A stretch of 64,000 bases of DNA from Cupriavidus pauculus (GCF_022179805.1 NZ_BPUO01000005.1:310001-374000); one strand, 5' to 3'. Shown: positions 8,602 through 17,549, numbered from the stretch's first letter. Numbers and translations: made by a program. The notes: generated by a model not told the origin, from the sequence alone.

Positions 8602-8855
8602 GGATGAGACGGATAAGCATCGGGCTGAAACGGGTGAGCCTGATGTACAGCAGCCAGGAAGCGCCTTGGCCGATAGGATCGATGTCATCGGTGCCAGCCC
8701 GTTCGGGCGGCACCGGACGCCGCGTCCGACGGACGCGATATCGATTTCCTTCGTCTCAAGGTATTCGCATGACGCTTCCCGTGGCCGTCTGTTCGCTGTT
8801 CCTGGAAACCAGCCGTCGTTATCTGTTGGCGGGCGCGCGCCCGGACCTGGCCGGT

Positions 8856-9497
8856 CTAGCCTGGCCAGTGCCAGACATCGAGCGCCAGCTTAGACCCCAA
8901 TACCGCCAGGAAGGCGCCGACCACCAGGCGCTGCGCCAGCAGCCAGCGCGGGCGTCCGGTCATTAGCGCGGCAGCACGGCCCGAAGACATCGCCACCAGC
9001 GCATTGACGCCGGCAAACGCCACGGTCAGCGCCAGCCCGAGTGTCAACGTCTGGCCCAGCACGCTGCCGGCCCGGTGGTCGATGAACTGCGGCAGGATCG
9101 ACAGGAAGACCAGCGCCAGCTTGGGATTGAGCAGGCTGGTCATGGCGCCCAGCGCGAACAGGCGACGCGGCGGCTCGCTGGCCACGGCCCGCACCTCCAG
9201 CGGCGACCGCCCGCCCGGCCGCAGCATCTGCCAGGCCATATACAGCAGGTAGCAGGCGCCGCAGAGGCCCAGCACGCGCCCGGCGCTGGGGATGGCCAGG
9301 AACAGTGCGCTGATGCCGAACGCGGCGCCGAGCATATAGGTCAGGTAGCCCAGCATCACGCCGGCCAGGGAAATCAGCCCGGCCCGGGTGCCCTGCGAGA
9401 CCGAGCGCGCCATCACATAGACCATGTTGGGGCCGGGCGTCACCGCCAGCAGCCCGCCCACCGCCAGGAATTCGTACATCGTCCGCATCGCGTCCAC
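8856..9497 (-). CDS. LysE/RhtB-family amino-acid exporter
   Basis: This is a 213-residue inner-membrane protein with about six hydrophobic helices. The hallmark of the LysE/RhtB superfamily is present: GGLLAVTPGPNMVYVMARS in the first helix and the loop SLLNPKLALVFLSILPQF. Family members export basic or neutral amino acids and homoserine lactone-like compounds by proton antiport. It is divergent from a LysR-type regulator across 106 bp, a common exporter/regulator arrangement. The start could also be one of two methionines 3 or 6 codons downstream. Confidence 0.9.
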   Translation of the reverse strand: MDAMRTMYEFLAVGGLLAVTPGPNMVYVMARSVSQGTRAGLISLAGVMLGYLTYMLGAAFGISALFLAIPSAGRVLGLCGACYLLYMAWQMLRPGGRSPLEVRAVASEPPRRLFALGAMTSLLNPKLALVFLSILPQFIDHRAGSVLGQTLTLGLALTVAFAGVNALVAMSSGRAAALMTGRPRWLLAQRLVVGAFLAVLGSKLALDVWHWPG

Positions 9498-9603
9498 TCG
9501 TTCAGTCCGTTCGCCTATGGCCGCCAGTATCGAAGCCGCCGATCAATAAGTAAAACGGGATATATTGAGCGCATTGTTCAGGTTTTCTGATCTACCCGAT
9601 GCG

Positions 9604-10455
9604 ATGAAAAAGCTCGATCTCGATGTACTGGAAATGGTGGTGACCGTGGCCGAAGCCGGGTCGTTTGCCCGCGCGGCGGAGTCGCTGCACCGCTCGCCGT
9701 CGGCCGTGAGCATGCAGATCAAGACGATCGAGGACGTGCTTGGCAAGCCGCTGTTCGTGCGCACCACCCGCAATGTGGCGCTAACCGAGGACGGCCGCAC
9801 ACTGGTCGACTATGGCAGGCGCATGTTGGCCATGCGTGAGGAAGCCTGGGCGGCCGTGGCCAGGCCCGAGATCCGGGGGCGGGTCACGATCGGCGTGCCT
9901 GACGACTACGCGTCGTCACTGCTGCCCACGGTGCTGCGCAAGTTCGCGGCCGCGCATCCGCGTGTGGAAATCCGCGTGATCGGCATGCCCAGCAATGGCC
10001 TGATTCCCTTGCTCAAGGACAACACGCTGGACCTGGCCTGCCTGACCAAGACCCGGGGCGTGACCGGCGAAACGATCCGGCAGGAGCCCATGGCCTGGGT
10101 GGCGGCGCGCGGTGGCCGGCCCGTGTGGAAGGAACGCCCGCTGCCGATTGCCGTATTCGCGCCCGGTAGCGCGGCGCGCGCGCATGCCGTTGCCGCGTTG
10201 CAGCAGGCCGGCATTCGCTACCGGATGTCGTATGAAAGCCCGAGCCTGCTGGGCCTGGTCAGCATGGTCGAGGCCGGGTTGGCGGTGGCGCCGCTGGCGC
10301 GCTGCAGCATCCCGTCCCACCTGGCGGTGCTGGGAGAGTCCGACGGGCTGCCGCCGCTTCCCGCGCTGGACGTGGTGCTGGCGCGCAGCGCCGGGTCCGA
10401 CCGCCCGCCGTGCGACTTCCTGGCGGCGCAGATGCTGGCCGACCTGCGCATCTGA
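9604..10455 (+). CDS. LysR-family transcriptional regulator
   Basis: This is a 283-residue LysR regulator. The winged helix occupies residues 1-60 (SFARAAESLHRSPSAVSMQIKT read across helices 2 and 3), followed by a substrate-binding domain starting at RGRVTIGVPDDY. The ATG at 9604 (MKKLDLDVLEM) is the natural domain start. It is divergent from the LysE exporter and probably controls it, by analogy with LysG/LysE. Its 3' end converges on an SDR gene 15 bp away. The inducer is unknown. Confidence 0.9.
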   Translation: MKKLDLDVLEMVVTVAEAGSFARAAESLHRSPSAVSMQIKTIEDVLGKPLFVRTTRNVALTEDGRTLVDYGRRMLAMREEAWAAVARPEIRGRVTIGVPDDYASSLLPTVLRKFAAAHPRVEIRVIGMPSNGLIPLLKDNTLDLACLTKTRGVTGETIRQEPMAWVAARGGRPVWKERPLPIAVFAPGSAARAHAVAALQQAGIRYRMSYESPSLLGLVSMVEAGLAVAPLARCSIPSHLAVLGESDGLPPLPALDVVLARSAGSDRPPCDFLAAQMLADLRI

Positions 10456-10470
10456 GACCCTGCTGTTGGC

Positions 10471-11211
10471 TTACCAGCGTTCCATGTACGGGCGCAGGTC
10501 GAGTTCGAACGTCCAGGCATCGCGCGGCTGGGTATGCAGGTACCAGTAGTTCTCGGCGATATGGTCTGGATTCAGGATCCCGTCCTGGTCCTTCAGCGCA
10601 TAGCGCTCCGGAAACGTGTCGCGGATAAAGGCGGTGTCAATGGCGCCGTCCACGATCACGTGGGCCACGTGGACGTTGCGCGGCCCCAGCTCGCGCGCCA
10701 TGCTCTGCGCCAGCGCGCGCAGCGCATGCTTGGCGCCCGCGAACGCGGCAAAGTTGGCCGAGCCGCGCAGCGCGGCCGTGGCACCGGTGAACAGGATGGT
10801 GCCGCGCCCGCGCGCCACCATGCGGCGCGCGGCGGCCTGCGCGTTCAGGAATCCGCTGAAGCAGGCCATCTCCCAGATCTTGAAGTACTTGCGCGGCGTT
10901 TCCTCCAGGATGCTGCATGGCACGTTGGCGCCGATGTTGAAGACCAGCACCTCGATGGGCCCGTGCTCGGCCTCGATCTGCTCGAACAACTGCGCCACGG
11001 CTTCTTCCTGGCGCGCGTCGCTGCTGTACCCGAACGCCTGGCCGCCTTCGGCGCGGATGCTGTCGACCAGCGGCTGCAGCTTGTCGGCGGTGCGGCGCGT
11101 GACGCAGGCGATGTAGCCCTCGCGGGCAAAGCGCCGGGCGATGGCGCCGCCGGTGGCGTCTCCCGCGCCGATGACCAGCGCAACCTTCGGTTGGGTTTGT
11201 GCGGTTGTCAT
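10471..11211 (-). CDS. Atypical SDR-family protein (YxxxK replaced by FxxxK)
   Basis: This is a 246-residue SDR-fold protein. The glycine motif is altered (GAGDATGGA, residues 15-23), and the active site reads F157-A-G-A-K161, with phenylalanine in place of the catalytic tyrosine and T145 at the serine position. This matches the known classical-SDR subgroup 10, described as lacking the tyrosine while keeping the lysine. The C-terminus (AWTFELDLRPYMERW) is typical of that subgroup. The reaction is unknown. It is a single gene, convergent with the LysR gene and downstream of pump 1. Confidence 0.88.
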   Translation of the reverse strand: MTTAQTQPKVALVIGAGDATGGAIARRFAREGYIACVTRRTADKLQPLVDSIRAEGGQAFGYSSDARQEEAVAQLFEQIEAEHGPIEVLVFNIGANVPCSILEETPRKYFKIWEMACFSGFLNAQAAARRMVARGRGTILFTGATAALRGSANFAAFAGAKHALRALAQSMARELGPRNVHVAHVIVDGAIDTAFIRDTFPERYALKDQDGILNPDHIAENYWYLHTQPRDAWTFELDLRPYMERW

Positions 11212-11265
11212 GCAGTCTCCTGTTTTTGTGGCCAGTGGCTAGTGTAGTGGCGCGGCGGCATTCGG

Positions 11266-12894
11266 TCAGTGGGCATCGGCCGATGGCGCCTTGGGCGGGG
11301 CGATCTTGCGCATCAGCGGCACCAGCGGAATCGCCACGACAAAGCAGACCAGGATGACCAGGAACGCATCGGCATAGGTCAGCGTGTGGGCCTCGCGCAT
11401 GGTCAGCGCCCAGAGCTGGCGGATGGCTGCCGCGTTGCCGTCGCCCACCTCGTTGCTCAGCGCCGAAAAGTGCGATGCCGACTGGTTCAGGAACGCCGCC
11501 ATCGATTCATTGCGGATGTTCAACTGCTCGGCCAGCCGCAGGAAGTGCAGGTTGGTGCGGTCGTTGAGGATGGTCGCGCACGCGGCAATGCCAATGGCGC
11601 CGCCCAGGTTGCGCATCAGGTTGAACAGCCCGGACGCCAGCCGCAGCCGGGCCGGCGGCAACGCGCCCAGCGTCAGCGTGACCGTGGGTGCCACGGCAAA
11701 CTGCTGGCCCATGCCGCGCAGCGCCTGCGGCAGCAGCAGTTCCGTGCTGCCCCAGTCGTGCGTGATCGGCGCGAAGCTCCACATCGACAGCGCGAACAGC
11801 GCTAGCCCGAACATCAGCAGCCACCGCAAGTCCACGCGGTTGGCCAGGAATGAGTAGATCGGAATCGACATCACCTGGAACAGGCCCGTGGAGAAGATGG
11901 CTAGCCCGGTCTGCAGCGCGCTGTAGCCGCGCACCTGTCCCAGGAACAGCGGCGTCAGGTAGATCGTGGCAAAGATGCCGATGCCGGTGACGAACGAGAA
12001 GAAGCAGCCAAGCGCGAAGTTGGGGTCTTTCAGCGCGCGCAGATCCACCACGGGATTGGCGAACGTCAGCGACCGCCACAGAAAGCCGATGCCCGCGATG
12101 CCCGAGATCCATGCCGTGGCCACGATGGTCGGGTCGCCAAACCAGTCCCAGCGCGCGCCTTCTTCCAGCGTGTATTCCAGGCAGCCTAGGAACAGCGCCA
12201 GCAGCACGATGCCGGGATAGTCCGCGCCCTTGAGCAGCGACCAGTCCGCGTGGTCGATCTTCACCAGCATCGGCACCACCACCATCACGAAGATGCCCGG
12301 TACCAGATTGATGAAGAACAGCCAGTGCCACGAGAAGTTGTCGGTGATCCAGCCGCCGATGGTGGGGCCCAGCGTGGGCGCCAGCGACGCCAGCCCGCCG
12401 ATGATGGCGGCGGCGGCCACGCGCTGGCGTCCTTCGAAGAACGCGAACGCGGTGGTGAAGACCATCGGAATCATCGACCCGCCCAGAAAGCCCTGTGCAG
12501 CGCGGAACGCGATCATGCTCTGGATGTTCCAGGCCAGGCCGCACAGCAGGCTGGTGAACGTGAACCCGGCGGCCGAGGCAGCGAACAGCCAGCGCGTGGA
12601 CATCACGCGCGACAGCCAGCCCGACAACGGAATGACGATGATCTCGGCGATCAGGTAGGCGGTCTGCACCCAGACGGTTTCATCGGTGCCGGCGGACAGC
12701 CCGCCGCCGATGTCGCGCAGCGACGCGGAAACGATCTGGATGTCGAGCAGGGCAATGAACATGCCCACGCACATCGTGCCGAACGCCAGCACCTTGGTGC
12801 CGATGGGCAGCGCGGACGGCGGCAGTATGGGCGGCGGAGCGAGCTTTACGGGAGCCGCCGGTGCGGCTGCGGCTGTGGAGACTGCGCTGCTCAT
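11266..12894 (-). CDS. EmrB-type DHA2 MFS drug exporter (pump 1 inner-membrane carrier)
   Basis: This is a 542-residue carrier of the DHA2 (14-helix) drug:H+ antiporter family. DHA2 signs include ALLDIQIVSASLRDIGGG in helix 1, the motif-C region GPTIGGWITDNFSWHWLFFIN and the long hydrophobic C-terminal half. It energises a tripartite pump with the HlyD-type adaptor encoded directly upstream; the two genes overlap by ATGA, with the carrier ATG at 12894. The outer-membrane partner is encoded across the divergent promoter at 14.7 kb. The HxlR gene at the head of this operon is probably its regulator. Confidence 0.93.
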   Translation of the reverse strand: MSSAVSTAAAAPAAPVKLAPPPILPPSALPIGTKVLAFGTMCVGMFIALLDIQIVSASLRDIGGGLSAGTDETVWVQTAYLIAEIIVIPLSGWLSRVMSTRWLFAASAAGFTFTSLLCGLAWNIQSMIAFRAAQGFLGGSMIPMVFTTAFAFFEGRQRVAAAAIIGGLASLAPTLGPTIGGWITDNFSWHWLFFINLVPGIFVMVVVPMLVKIDHADWSLLKGADYPGIVLLALFLGCLEYTLEEGARWDWFGDPTIVATAWISGIAGIGFLWRSLTFANPVVDLRALKDPNFALGCFFSFVTGIGIFATIYLTPLFLGQVRGYSALQTGLAIFSTGLFQVMSIPIYSFLANRVDLRWLLMFGLALFALSMWSFAPITHDWGSTELLLPQALRGMGQQFAVAPTVTLTLGALPPARLRLASGLFNLMRNLGGAIGIAACATILNDRTNLHFLRLAEQLNIRNESMAAFLNQSASHFSALSNEVGDGNAAAIRQLWALTMREAHTLTYADAFLVILVCFVVAIPLVPLMRKIAPPKAPSADAH

Positions 12895-14015
12895 GACTTG
12901 CTCGGCACCGCTGCTGCACGGGTATCGGCACGGGTATCGATCTCCGCCACCACCGACAGGCCGGGGCGCAGCACGCCAAGCCGCGCGTCGGCCTCGTCCA
13001 GCACGATGCGCACCGGCACGCGCTGCACGATCTTGGTGAAGTTGCCGGTGGCGTTTTCCGGCGGCAGCACGCTGAACTGGGCACCGGTGGCCGGCGCCAG
13101 GCTCTGTACACGGCCATGGAACACTTTCCCTGGCATGACGTCGGCCACGATGGTGGCGCGCATGCCGGGCTTCATATGGGCAAGCTGGCCTTCCTTGAAA
13201 TTGGCGTCGACCCACAGGCCGCGGGCCGGCACGATCGACAGCAGTTGCCCGCCGCTTTGCGCGTAGGCGCCCACGCGTGCACGACGGTTGCCCACCGTAC
13301 CGTCCACGGGCGCGCGCAGCTCGGTGTATCCCACATTGAGCTGCGCGATATCGCGTTCGGCCCTAGCCTGGGCCAGCGATGCCTCGGCCTGCTGCTTCTG
13401 GCTGGCGATCACGTCGAGCTGGCGGCGCGCGGCTTCGACGCTGGCCTTGGCCTTCTGGCCGTTGGCTACCGACTGCTTGAAATCGGCATCGGCCTTCTGC
13501 GAACTCTGGATCGACACGGCGGACTTGGCCACCAGGCTGGCATAGCGCGTCTGGTCGTCGCGGGCACGTACCGTTTCGGCATCGGTGGCCGCCACGTTGG
13601 CGCGCGCCTCGGCAATCACGGCGTCCTGCAGCCTGGCGCGGGCGTCCAGGTTGACGATCAGCGCCTGTTGCGACGCCACGGCGCCATCGGCCTTGGCCAG
13701 CGCGGCGCGGTAGTCGCGGTCGTCGATGCGTGCCAGCAGGTCGCCGGCATGCACTTCCTGGTTGTCGGTTACCAGCACCTCGATCAGGTAGCCGGGCACC
13801 TTGGCGGCAATCAGCGTCACGTCGCCACCCACGTAGGCGTCGTCGGTTTCCTGCATGAACCGGCCGTCAGCCCACCAGTGGTAGCCATAGCCGGCGGCGA
13901 CCAGGGCAACCAGCGCGCAGCCGGCGCGGATCGCCAGGGCCTTCCTGCCGATGCCGGCCTTCGTGGGTGCGGCCTCGGCGGGGGCGCGGTCGGCGGTCGT
14001 GGTGCTGCTTGTCAT
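12891..14015 (-). CDS. EmrA/HlyD-family membrane-fusion protein (pump 1 adaptor)
   Basis: This is a 374-residue periplasmic adaptor. One N-terminal transmembrane helix lies around residues 28-48. Next come the first biotinyl-lipoyl half (DAYVGGDVTLIAAKVPGYL), a long alpha-helical hairpin rich in Ala/Gln (about residues 95-215), and the second lipoyl half plus beta-barrel (GNRRARVGAYAQSGG, FKEGQLAHMKPG). It links the inner-membrane carrier to the outer-membrane channel. It is translationally coupled to the carrier gene and starts 15 bp after the hxlR stop codon. Confidence 0.93.
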   Translation of the reverse strand: MTSSTTTADRAPAEAAPTKAGIGRKALAIRAGCALVALVAAGYGYHWWADGRFMQETDDAYVGGDVTLIAAKVPGYLIEVLVTDNQEVHAGDLLARIDDRDYRAALAKADGAVASQQALIVNLDARARLQDAVIAEARANVAATDAETVRARDDQTRYASLVAKSAVSIQSSQKADADFKQSVANGQKAKASVEAARRQLDVIASQKQQAEASLAQARAERDIAQLNVGYTELRAPVDGTVGNRRARVGAYAQSGGQLLSIVPARGLWVDANFKEGQLAHMKPGMRATIVADVMPGKVFHGRVQSLAPATGAQFSVLPPENATGNFTKIVQRVPVRIVLDEADARLGVLRPGLSVVAEIDTRADTRAAAVPSKS

Positions 14016-14030
14016 GAAAATCGCTCCGTT

Positions 14031-14585
14031 TTACTTGAGATCGCTCGCGGCAGGCGCGGGCAGGGTGATTTGGGCAGGGGTGCCATGGGCGGGGGGCTGG
14101 GCCTCGATCGAGCGATCCAGGCGGGCGCGCAGTGCCGGGCTGGCGGCGGGGCCGGCCGCGATGTAGTGATCGGCTTCGGTGATGCGCTGGCCCGTATCGG
14201 CGTCGACCAGCGCGACGCGCACGGCACGGCCGCTCTGACGCTCCACCAGTTGCACGGTGTCGGCCTGGTCGGCGAAATGGCGCGTGCCCCAGTCCATCAG
14301 CATCAGCAGCACCGGGCGGAAATCGCGGCCCCGGGCAGTCAGCACGTAGTCGTCACGTGGCGGATGGGCGCTATACGCGCGGCGCTCCAGCAGCCCTTCG
14401 TCGACCAGCTTGGTCAGGCGCCGCGTGAGCATGTTGGGCGCAATGCCCAGCCGTTTCTGGAAGTCGTCGAAGCGCGTGGCGCCATAGAACGCCTCGCGCA
14501 GGATCAGTACGGACCACGTGTCGCCCACCCGCTCGATGGCGCGCGCCGTGGGGCAGGCCGAATGCTTATGTGATGTTTTCCGCAT
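14031..14585 (-). CDS. HxlR-family winged-helix regulator
   Basis: This is a 184-residue protein. Residues about 10-110 form an HxlR winged helix, with CPTARAIERVGDTWSVLILR at the start, the recognition region RLGIAPNMLTRRLTKLVDEG and the wing at DDYVLTARGRDF. HxlR regulators are usually repressors that sense small electrophiles or metabolites. The C-terminal 75 residues form a less conserved extension. It heads the hxlR-emrA-emrB operon and is divergent from the outer-membrane gene. The 85-bp control region contains an imperfect direct repeat that is a candidate operator. Confidence 0.92.
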   Translation of the reverse strand: MRKTSHKHSACPTARAIERVGDTWSVLILREAFYGATRFDDFQKRLGIAPNMLTRRLTKLVDEGLLERRAYSAHPPRDDYVLTARGRDFRPVLLMLMDWGTRHFADQADTVQLVERQSGRAVRVALVDADTGQRITEADHYIAAGPAASPALRARLDRSIEAQPPAHGTPAQITLPAPAASDLK

Positions 14586-14612
14586 AACAAGGATTCCGCA
14601 AAAAACATGTTG

Positions 14613-14660
14613 CTATCAATATGAAAGTTAGTCTAGGCTAGTAACTATCAACATGCAAGT
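14613..14660. promoter_or_regulatory. Direct-repeat operator candidate in the pump 1 control region
   Basis: CTATCAATATGAAAGT (14613-14628) and CTATCAACATGCAAGT (14645-14660) agree at 14 of 16 positions and start exactly 32 bp apart, about three helical turns. Between them lies an AGTTA...TAACT inverted pair (14626-14630 and 14642-14646). The second copy covers a possible upstream ATG of the outer-membrane gene, supporting the later start at 14671. HxlR is the obvious candidate binder. Confidence 0.5.
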
Positions 14661-14670
14661 GAGTTTTGAG

Positions 14671-16137
14671 ATGACAGAGCAGTCAGCAGCCGGACAAACG
14701 GGATGGACGAGCCGGGCAACCCTGGCGCTATCGGTGGCGGCGATGTTCGGGCTGGCCGCCTGCGCCGTGGGGCCGGACTACCGCGCGCCGCAGGCGGACA
14801 TGCCCCAGGCATACCGGCATGCGGGCGAGGTGGCGCCCGTCAACGACGCCCGGCAGCCGGTCTCGCTGGACACGTGGTGGGAAGGCTTTGACGATCCGGT
14901 GCTGACGGGCATCGTGCAGCGAGCGCTGGACCAGAACCTGGACATGGCGGCGTCCATAGCGCGTGTGGAGCAGGCGCGCGCGGCGGCCAATTTCGCGGGC
15001 GCCGAGCTGCTGCCGCAGGGCGGCGCCTATGGCGATGTAGCCAAGCAACGGCAGTCGCTGGAAAGCCCGCTGGGCAAGATCGGCAGCACGCTGCCCGGCT
15101 ACAAGCGCGGGCAGACGCTCTACGCGGTGGGTGCGGCAGCGACCTGGGAAATCGACATTGCTGGCGGGCTGCGCCGGGGCGCCGAGGCTGCCAATGCGGA
15201 ACTGCAGGCGGCCGAAGCCAACCACCTGGGCGTGCGCATCCTGGTGGCGGCCGAGGCGGCCGACGCCTACTTCCGCGTGCGTGCCGCACAAAGCCGCATC
15301 GCCATTGCCGAACAGCAGGTCGATACGAACCAGCGCTTGCTGGACCTGGTGCGGCTGCGACTGGCCGACGGCATCGGCGCGGAGCGCGAGCAGGCGCAGG
15401 CCGAAGCGCAAGTGGCGCAGACGCGCGTCACGATTCCGCCGCTGCGCATCGAACTGGAAACCCAGCTAAACCGGCTGGACGTGCTGATGGGCGCGCAACC
15501 GGGCACCTATGCGGCCGAACTGCGTGCGCAGCCCGCCGCGTTGCGCGTGCCACAGGTGGCGCTGGCGCAGGGGCCCGCCAACCTGCTGCAGCGCCGCCCC
15601 GACGTGATCGCGGCCGAGCGCCGGCTGGCCGCATCGAATGCGCGCATCGGCGTGGCCACGGCCGAGTACTACCCCAAGGTTTCGCTGTCGGCGCTGTTGG
15701 GTTTCGAAAGCCTGTCGGCCAGCAAGCTGTTCACCGCGCAGGCATTCCAGCCAGCCGCCACGGCGGGTCTGCGCTGGAGGCTGTTCGATTTCGGGCGCGT
15801 CGACGCCGAGGTGGCCGGGGCCAAGGGCGCGCATGCCGAGGCACTGGCCAACTATCGCCGCGCGATGCTGCAAGCCACGGCCGATGTGGAAGACGCACTG
15901 ATCACGCTGACCCAGCTCGACGCGCAAAGCCACGAACTCGACAAGGAAGTCGGCGCGCACGAACGCGCCCGCAATGCGTCGGAGCTCGCATACAAGGGCG
16001 GGGCGGTCAGCCTGTTCGAGGTGCTGGACGAAGACCGGCAACTGCTGGCGTCGCGAGACCAGCAGGCCCGCGTGCGCGCCGACAACGCCCGCGCAGCCGT
16101 GTCGGCGTTCCGCGCACTCGGGGGCGGATGGTCGTGA
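14671..16137 (+). CDS. NodT-family outer-membrane efflux lipoprotein (pump 1 channel)
   Basis: This is a 488-residue TolC-like channel subunit. The signal peptide ends in the lipobox FGLAAC, followed by the family's start CAVGPDYRAP. Two OEP repeats follow, with WWEGFDDPVLTGIV, LQRRPDVIAAERRLAASNARIGVA, YYPKVSL and the C-terminal LFEVLDEDRQLLASRDQ. It completes pump 1 with the adaptor and carrier encoded on the other strand. The start at 14671 is preferred over the ATG at 14653, because the latter lies inside the operator-like repeat and has no ribosome site; the choice is not certain. Confidence 0.93.
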   Translation: MTEQSAAGQTGWTSRATLALSVAAMFGLAACAVGPDYRAPQADMPQAYRHAGEVAPVNDARQPVSLDTWWEGFDDPVLTGIVQRALDQNLDMAASIARVEQARAAANFAGAELLPQGGAYGDVAKQRQSLESPLGKIGSTLPGYKRGQTLYAVGAAATWEIDIAGGLRRGAEAANAELQAAEANHLGVRILVAAEAADAYFRVRAAQSRIAIAEQQVDTNQRLLDLVRLRLADGIGAEREQAQAEAQVAQTRVTIPPLRIELETQLNRLDVLMGAQPGTYAAELRAQPAALRVPQVALAQGPANLLQRRPDVIAAERRLAASNARIGVATAEYYPKVSLSALLGFESLSASKLFTAQAFQPAATAGLRWRLFDFGRVDAEVAGAKGAHAEALANYRRAMLQATADVEDALITLTQLDAQSHELDKEVGAHERARNASELAYKGGAVSLFEVLDEDRQLLASRDQQARVRADNARAAVSAFRALGGGWS

Positions 16138-16261
16138 TCGGGTGGCGGCGCCCAATGTGGACACCCTGCGTCTTTTCGTAACGGTGGGGGCGTAACCTTG
16201 GTGGGGTGACTATGCTGGTGGCGGTAACTCTATCGCCGCACGACCCCCAAGGAGTGACAGG

Positions 16262-16753
16262 ATGATCGCCAAGAACACCGTTTGCCTGTGGTACGAACAC
16301 GACGCACTGGACGCCGCCAATTTCTACGCCGAGACATTTCCCGATAGCAAGGTCGGTGCGGTGCATCGCGCACCCGGCGACTATCCCGACGGGAAGGAGG
16401 GCGAAGTCCTGACTGTGGAGTTCACCGTCGCCGGCATTCCGTGCATCGGCCTCAACGGCGGCCCGATTTTCAAGCACAGCGAGGCGTTCTCGTTTCAGAT
16501 CGCGACCGACGACCAAGCGGAAACCGACCGGCTGTGGAATGCCATCGTGGGCAACGGCGGCAAGGAAAGCGAATGCGGCTGGTGCAAGGACCGCTGGGGC
16601 GTGTCGTGGCAGATCACGCCGCGCGTGCTGACGTCCGCGTACACCAACCCCGACCGCGCCGTGGCCAAACGCGCGTTCGCGGCCATGATGACCATGAAGA
16701 AAATCGACGTGGCGAAGATCGAGGCGGCCGTGCGGGGCGACGCCGCGTCGTAG
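16262..16753 (+). CDS. VOC-family protein (PhnB/3-demethylubiquinone methyltransferase-like)
   Basis: This is a 163-residue protein of the vicinal-oxygen-chelate fold, PhnB-like subgroup. It has the start MIAKNTVCLWYEHDALDAAN in the first beta-alpha-beta unit, IGLNGGPIFKHSEAFSFQI in the middle, and the diagnostic WGVSWQITP near residue 115. Family members bind a metal and small ligands; many are uncharacterised, despite the methyltransferase-like name. An AAGGAG ribosome site precedes the ATG by seven bases. It is a monocistronic gene between pump 1 and the signalling block. Confidence 0.88.
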   Translation: MIAKNTVCLWYEHDALDAANFYAETFPDSKVGAVHRAPGDYPDGKEGEVLTVEFTVAGIPCIGLNGGPIFKHSEAFSFQIATDDQAETDRLWNAIVGNGGKESECGWCKDRWGVSWQITPRVLTSAYTNPDRAVAKRAFAAMMTMKKIDVAKIEAAVRGDAAS

Positions 16754-16819
16754 TCCTGCATCCACGCTGTACCGCATGCGGCACCCGGGCGGGCGCCTTC
16801 CTTGTACGTGTCGCGATTG

Positions 16820-16842
16820 CACGGGTTTCGGTGAAATCCGTG
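16820..16842. promoter_or_regulatory. Inverted repeat upstream of the FixJ-type regulator
   Basis: CACGGGTTTC (16820-16829) pairs with GAAATCCGTG (16833-16842) with one mismatch around a 3-base centre. A second inverted pair, TCACC/GGTGA (16871-16875 and 16882-16886), lies closer to the start. Both are within 85 bp of the regulator's ATG and could be operators. No binding protein is assigned. Confidence 0.35.
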
Positions 16843-16901
16843 AGGCGCTGGATTTCCTACAATTCCTCCATCACCTCGGATGGTGAGGTCAAGGAGGCGA
16901 A

Positions 16902-17549
16902 ATGAGTTCGCTGTCGCAGTCGCAGCCGAATGCCGCCGGGCAGCGCATTGCCTATGTCGTGGACGATGACGAGTCGATCCGGCTGGCGCTTGGCGGGCTG
17001 TTGCGGTCGATCGGGCTGCGTGTGGAGACCTTCGAATCCACGCAGGAATTCCTGGCGTTTCCCAAGGACGAGGTGCCAAGCTGCCTGATTCTCGATGTGC
17101 GCCTGCGCGGCGAGAGCGGGCTGGCGTTCCAGGAGCAGGTGGCCCGGTGCGGCGTGCGCATGCCGATCGTCTTCATTACCGGGCACGGCGATATCGCCAT
17201 GACGGTGAAGGCGATGAAGGCCGGCGCCGTCGATTTCTTCTCCAAGCCGTTCCGCGACCAGGACATGCTCGACGCCGTGACCAACGCACTGACGCGCGAC
17301 GGCGACCGCCTGGCCGCCGAACAATCCACCGTGCAGCTGCGGGCCGCCTACAGTTCGCTCACGCCGCGCGAGCGCGAAGTCATGGCGTTCGTGGTCAGTG
17401 GCCTGATGAACAAGCAGATTGCGGCCGAGCTGAATCTCAGCGAAATCACCGTCAAGATCCACCGTGGGCAGGTCATGAAAAAAATGGGCTCGCGCTCGGT
17501 GCCCGACCTGGTCAGGAAATCGGCGCTGCTCGACGCCAATGCGGGGTAG
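16902..17549 (+). CDS. FixJ/NarL-type response regulator (receiver plus LuxR HTH)
   Basis: This is a 215-residue regulator. The receiver domain (about 15-130) has D21-D23, phospho-acceptor D65 (LILDVRLRGESG), T93 in FITGHGD and K115 in FFSKPF, the FixJ signature. The LuxR helix-turn-helix spans about 145-210 (LTPREREVMAFVVSGLMNKQ, then NLSEITVKIHRGQVMKKM). It is a DNA-binding output of a two-component system, with a strong AAGGAGG ribosome site. Two histidine kinases and another receiver lie within 10 kb. It is the best candidate to bind the 36-bp boxes at 18141 and 26726. Confidence 0.94.
   Translation: MSSLSQSQPNAAGQRIAYVVDDDESIRLALGGLLRSIGLRVETFESTQEFLAFPKDEVPSCLILDVRLRGESGLAFQEQVARCGVRMPIVFITGHGDIAMTVKAMKAGAVDFFSKPFRDQDMLDAVTNALTRDGDRLAAEQSTVQLRAAYSSLTPREREVMAFVVSGLMNKQIAAELNLSEITVKIHRGQVMKKMGSRSVPDLVRKSALLDANAG

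Noticed and set aside
8604-8966. A 120-codon open frame in the gap between the RidA-like and LysE genes
   Set aside because: No ribosome site, unnatural composition and overlap with the LysE 3' end; the gap looks non-coding.
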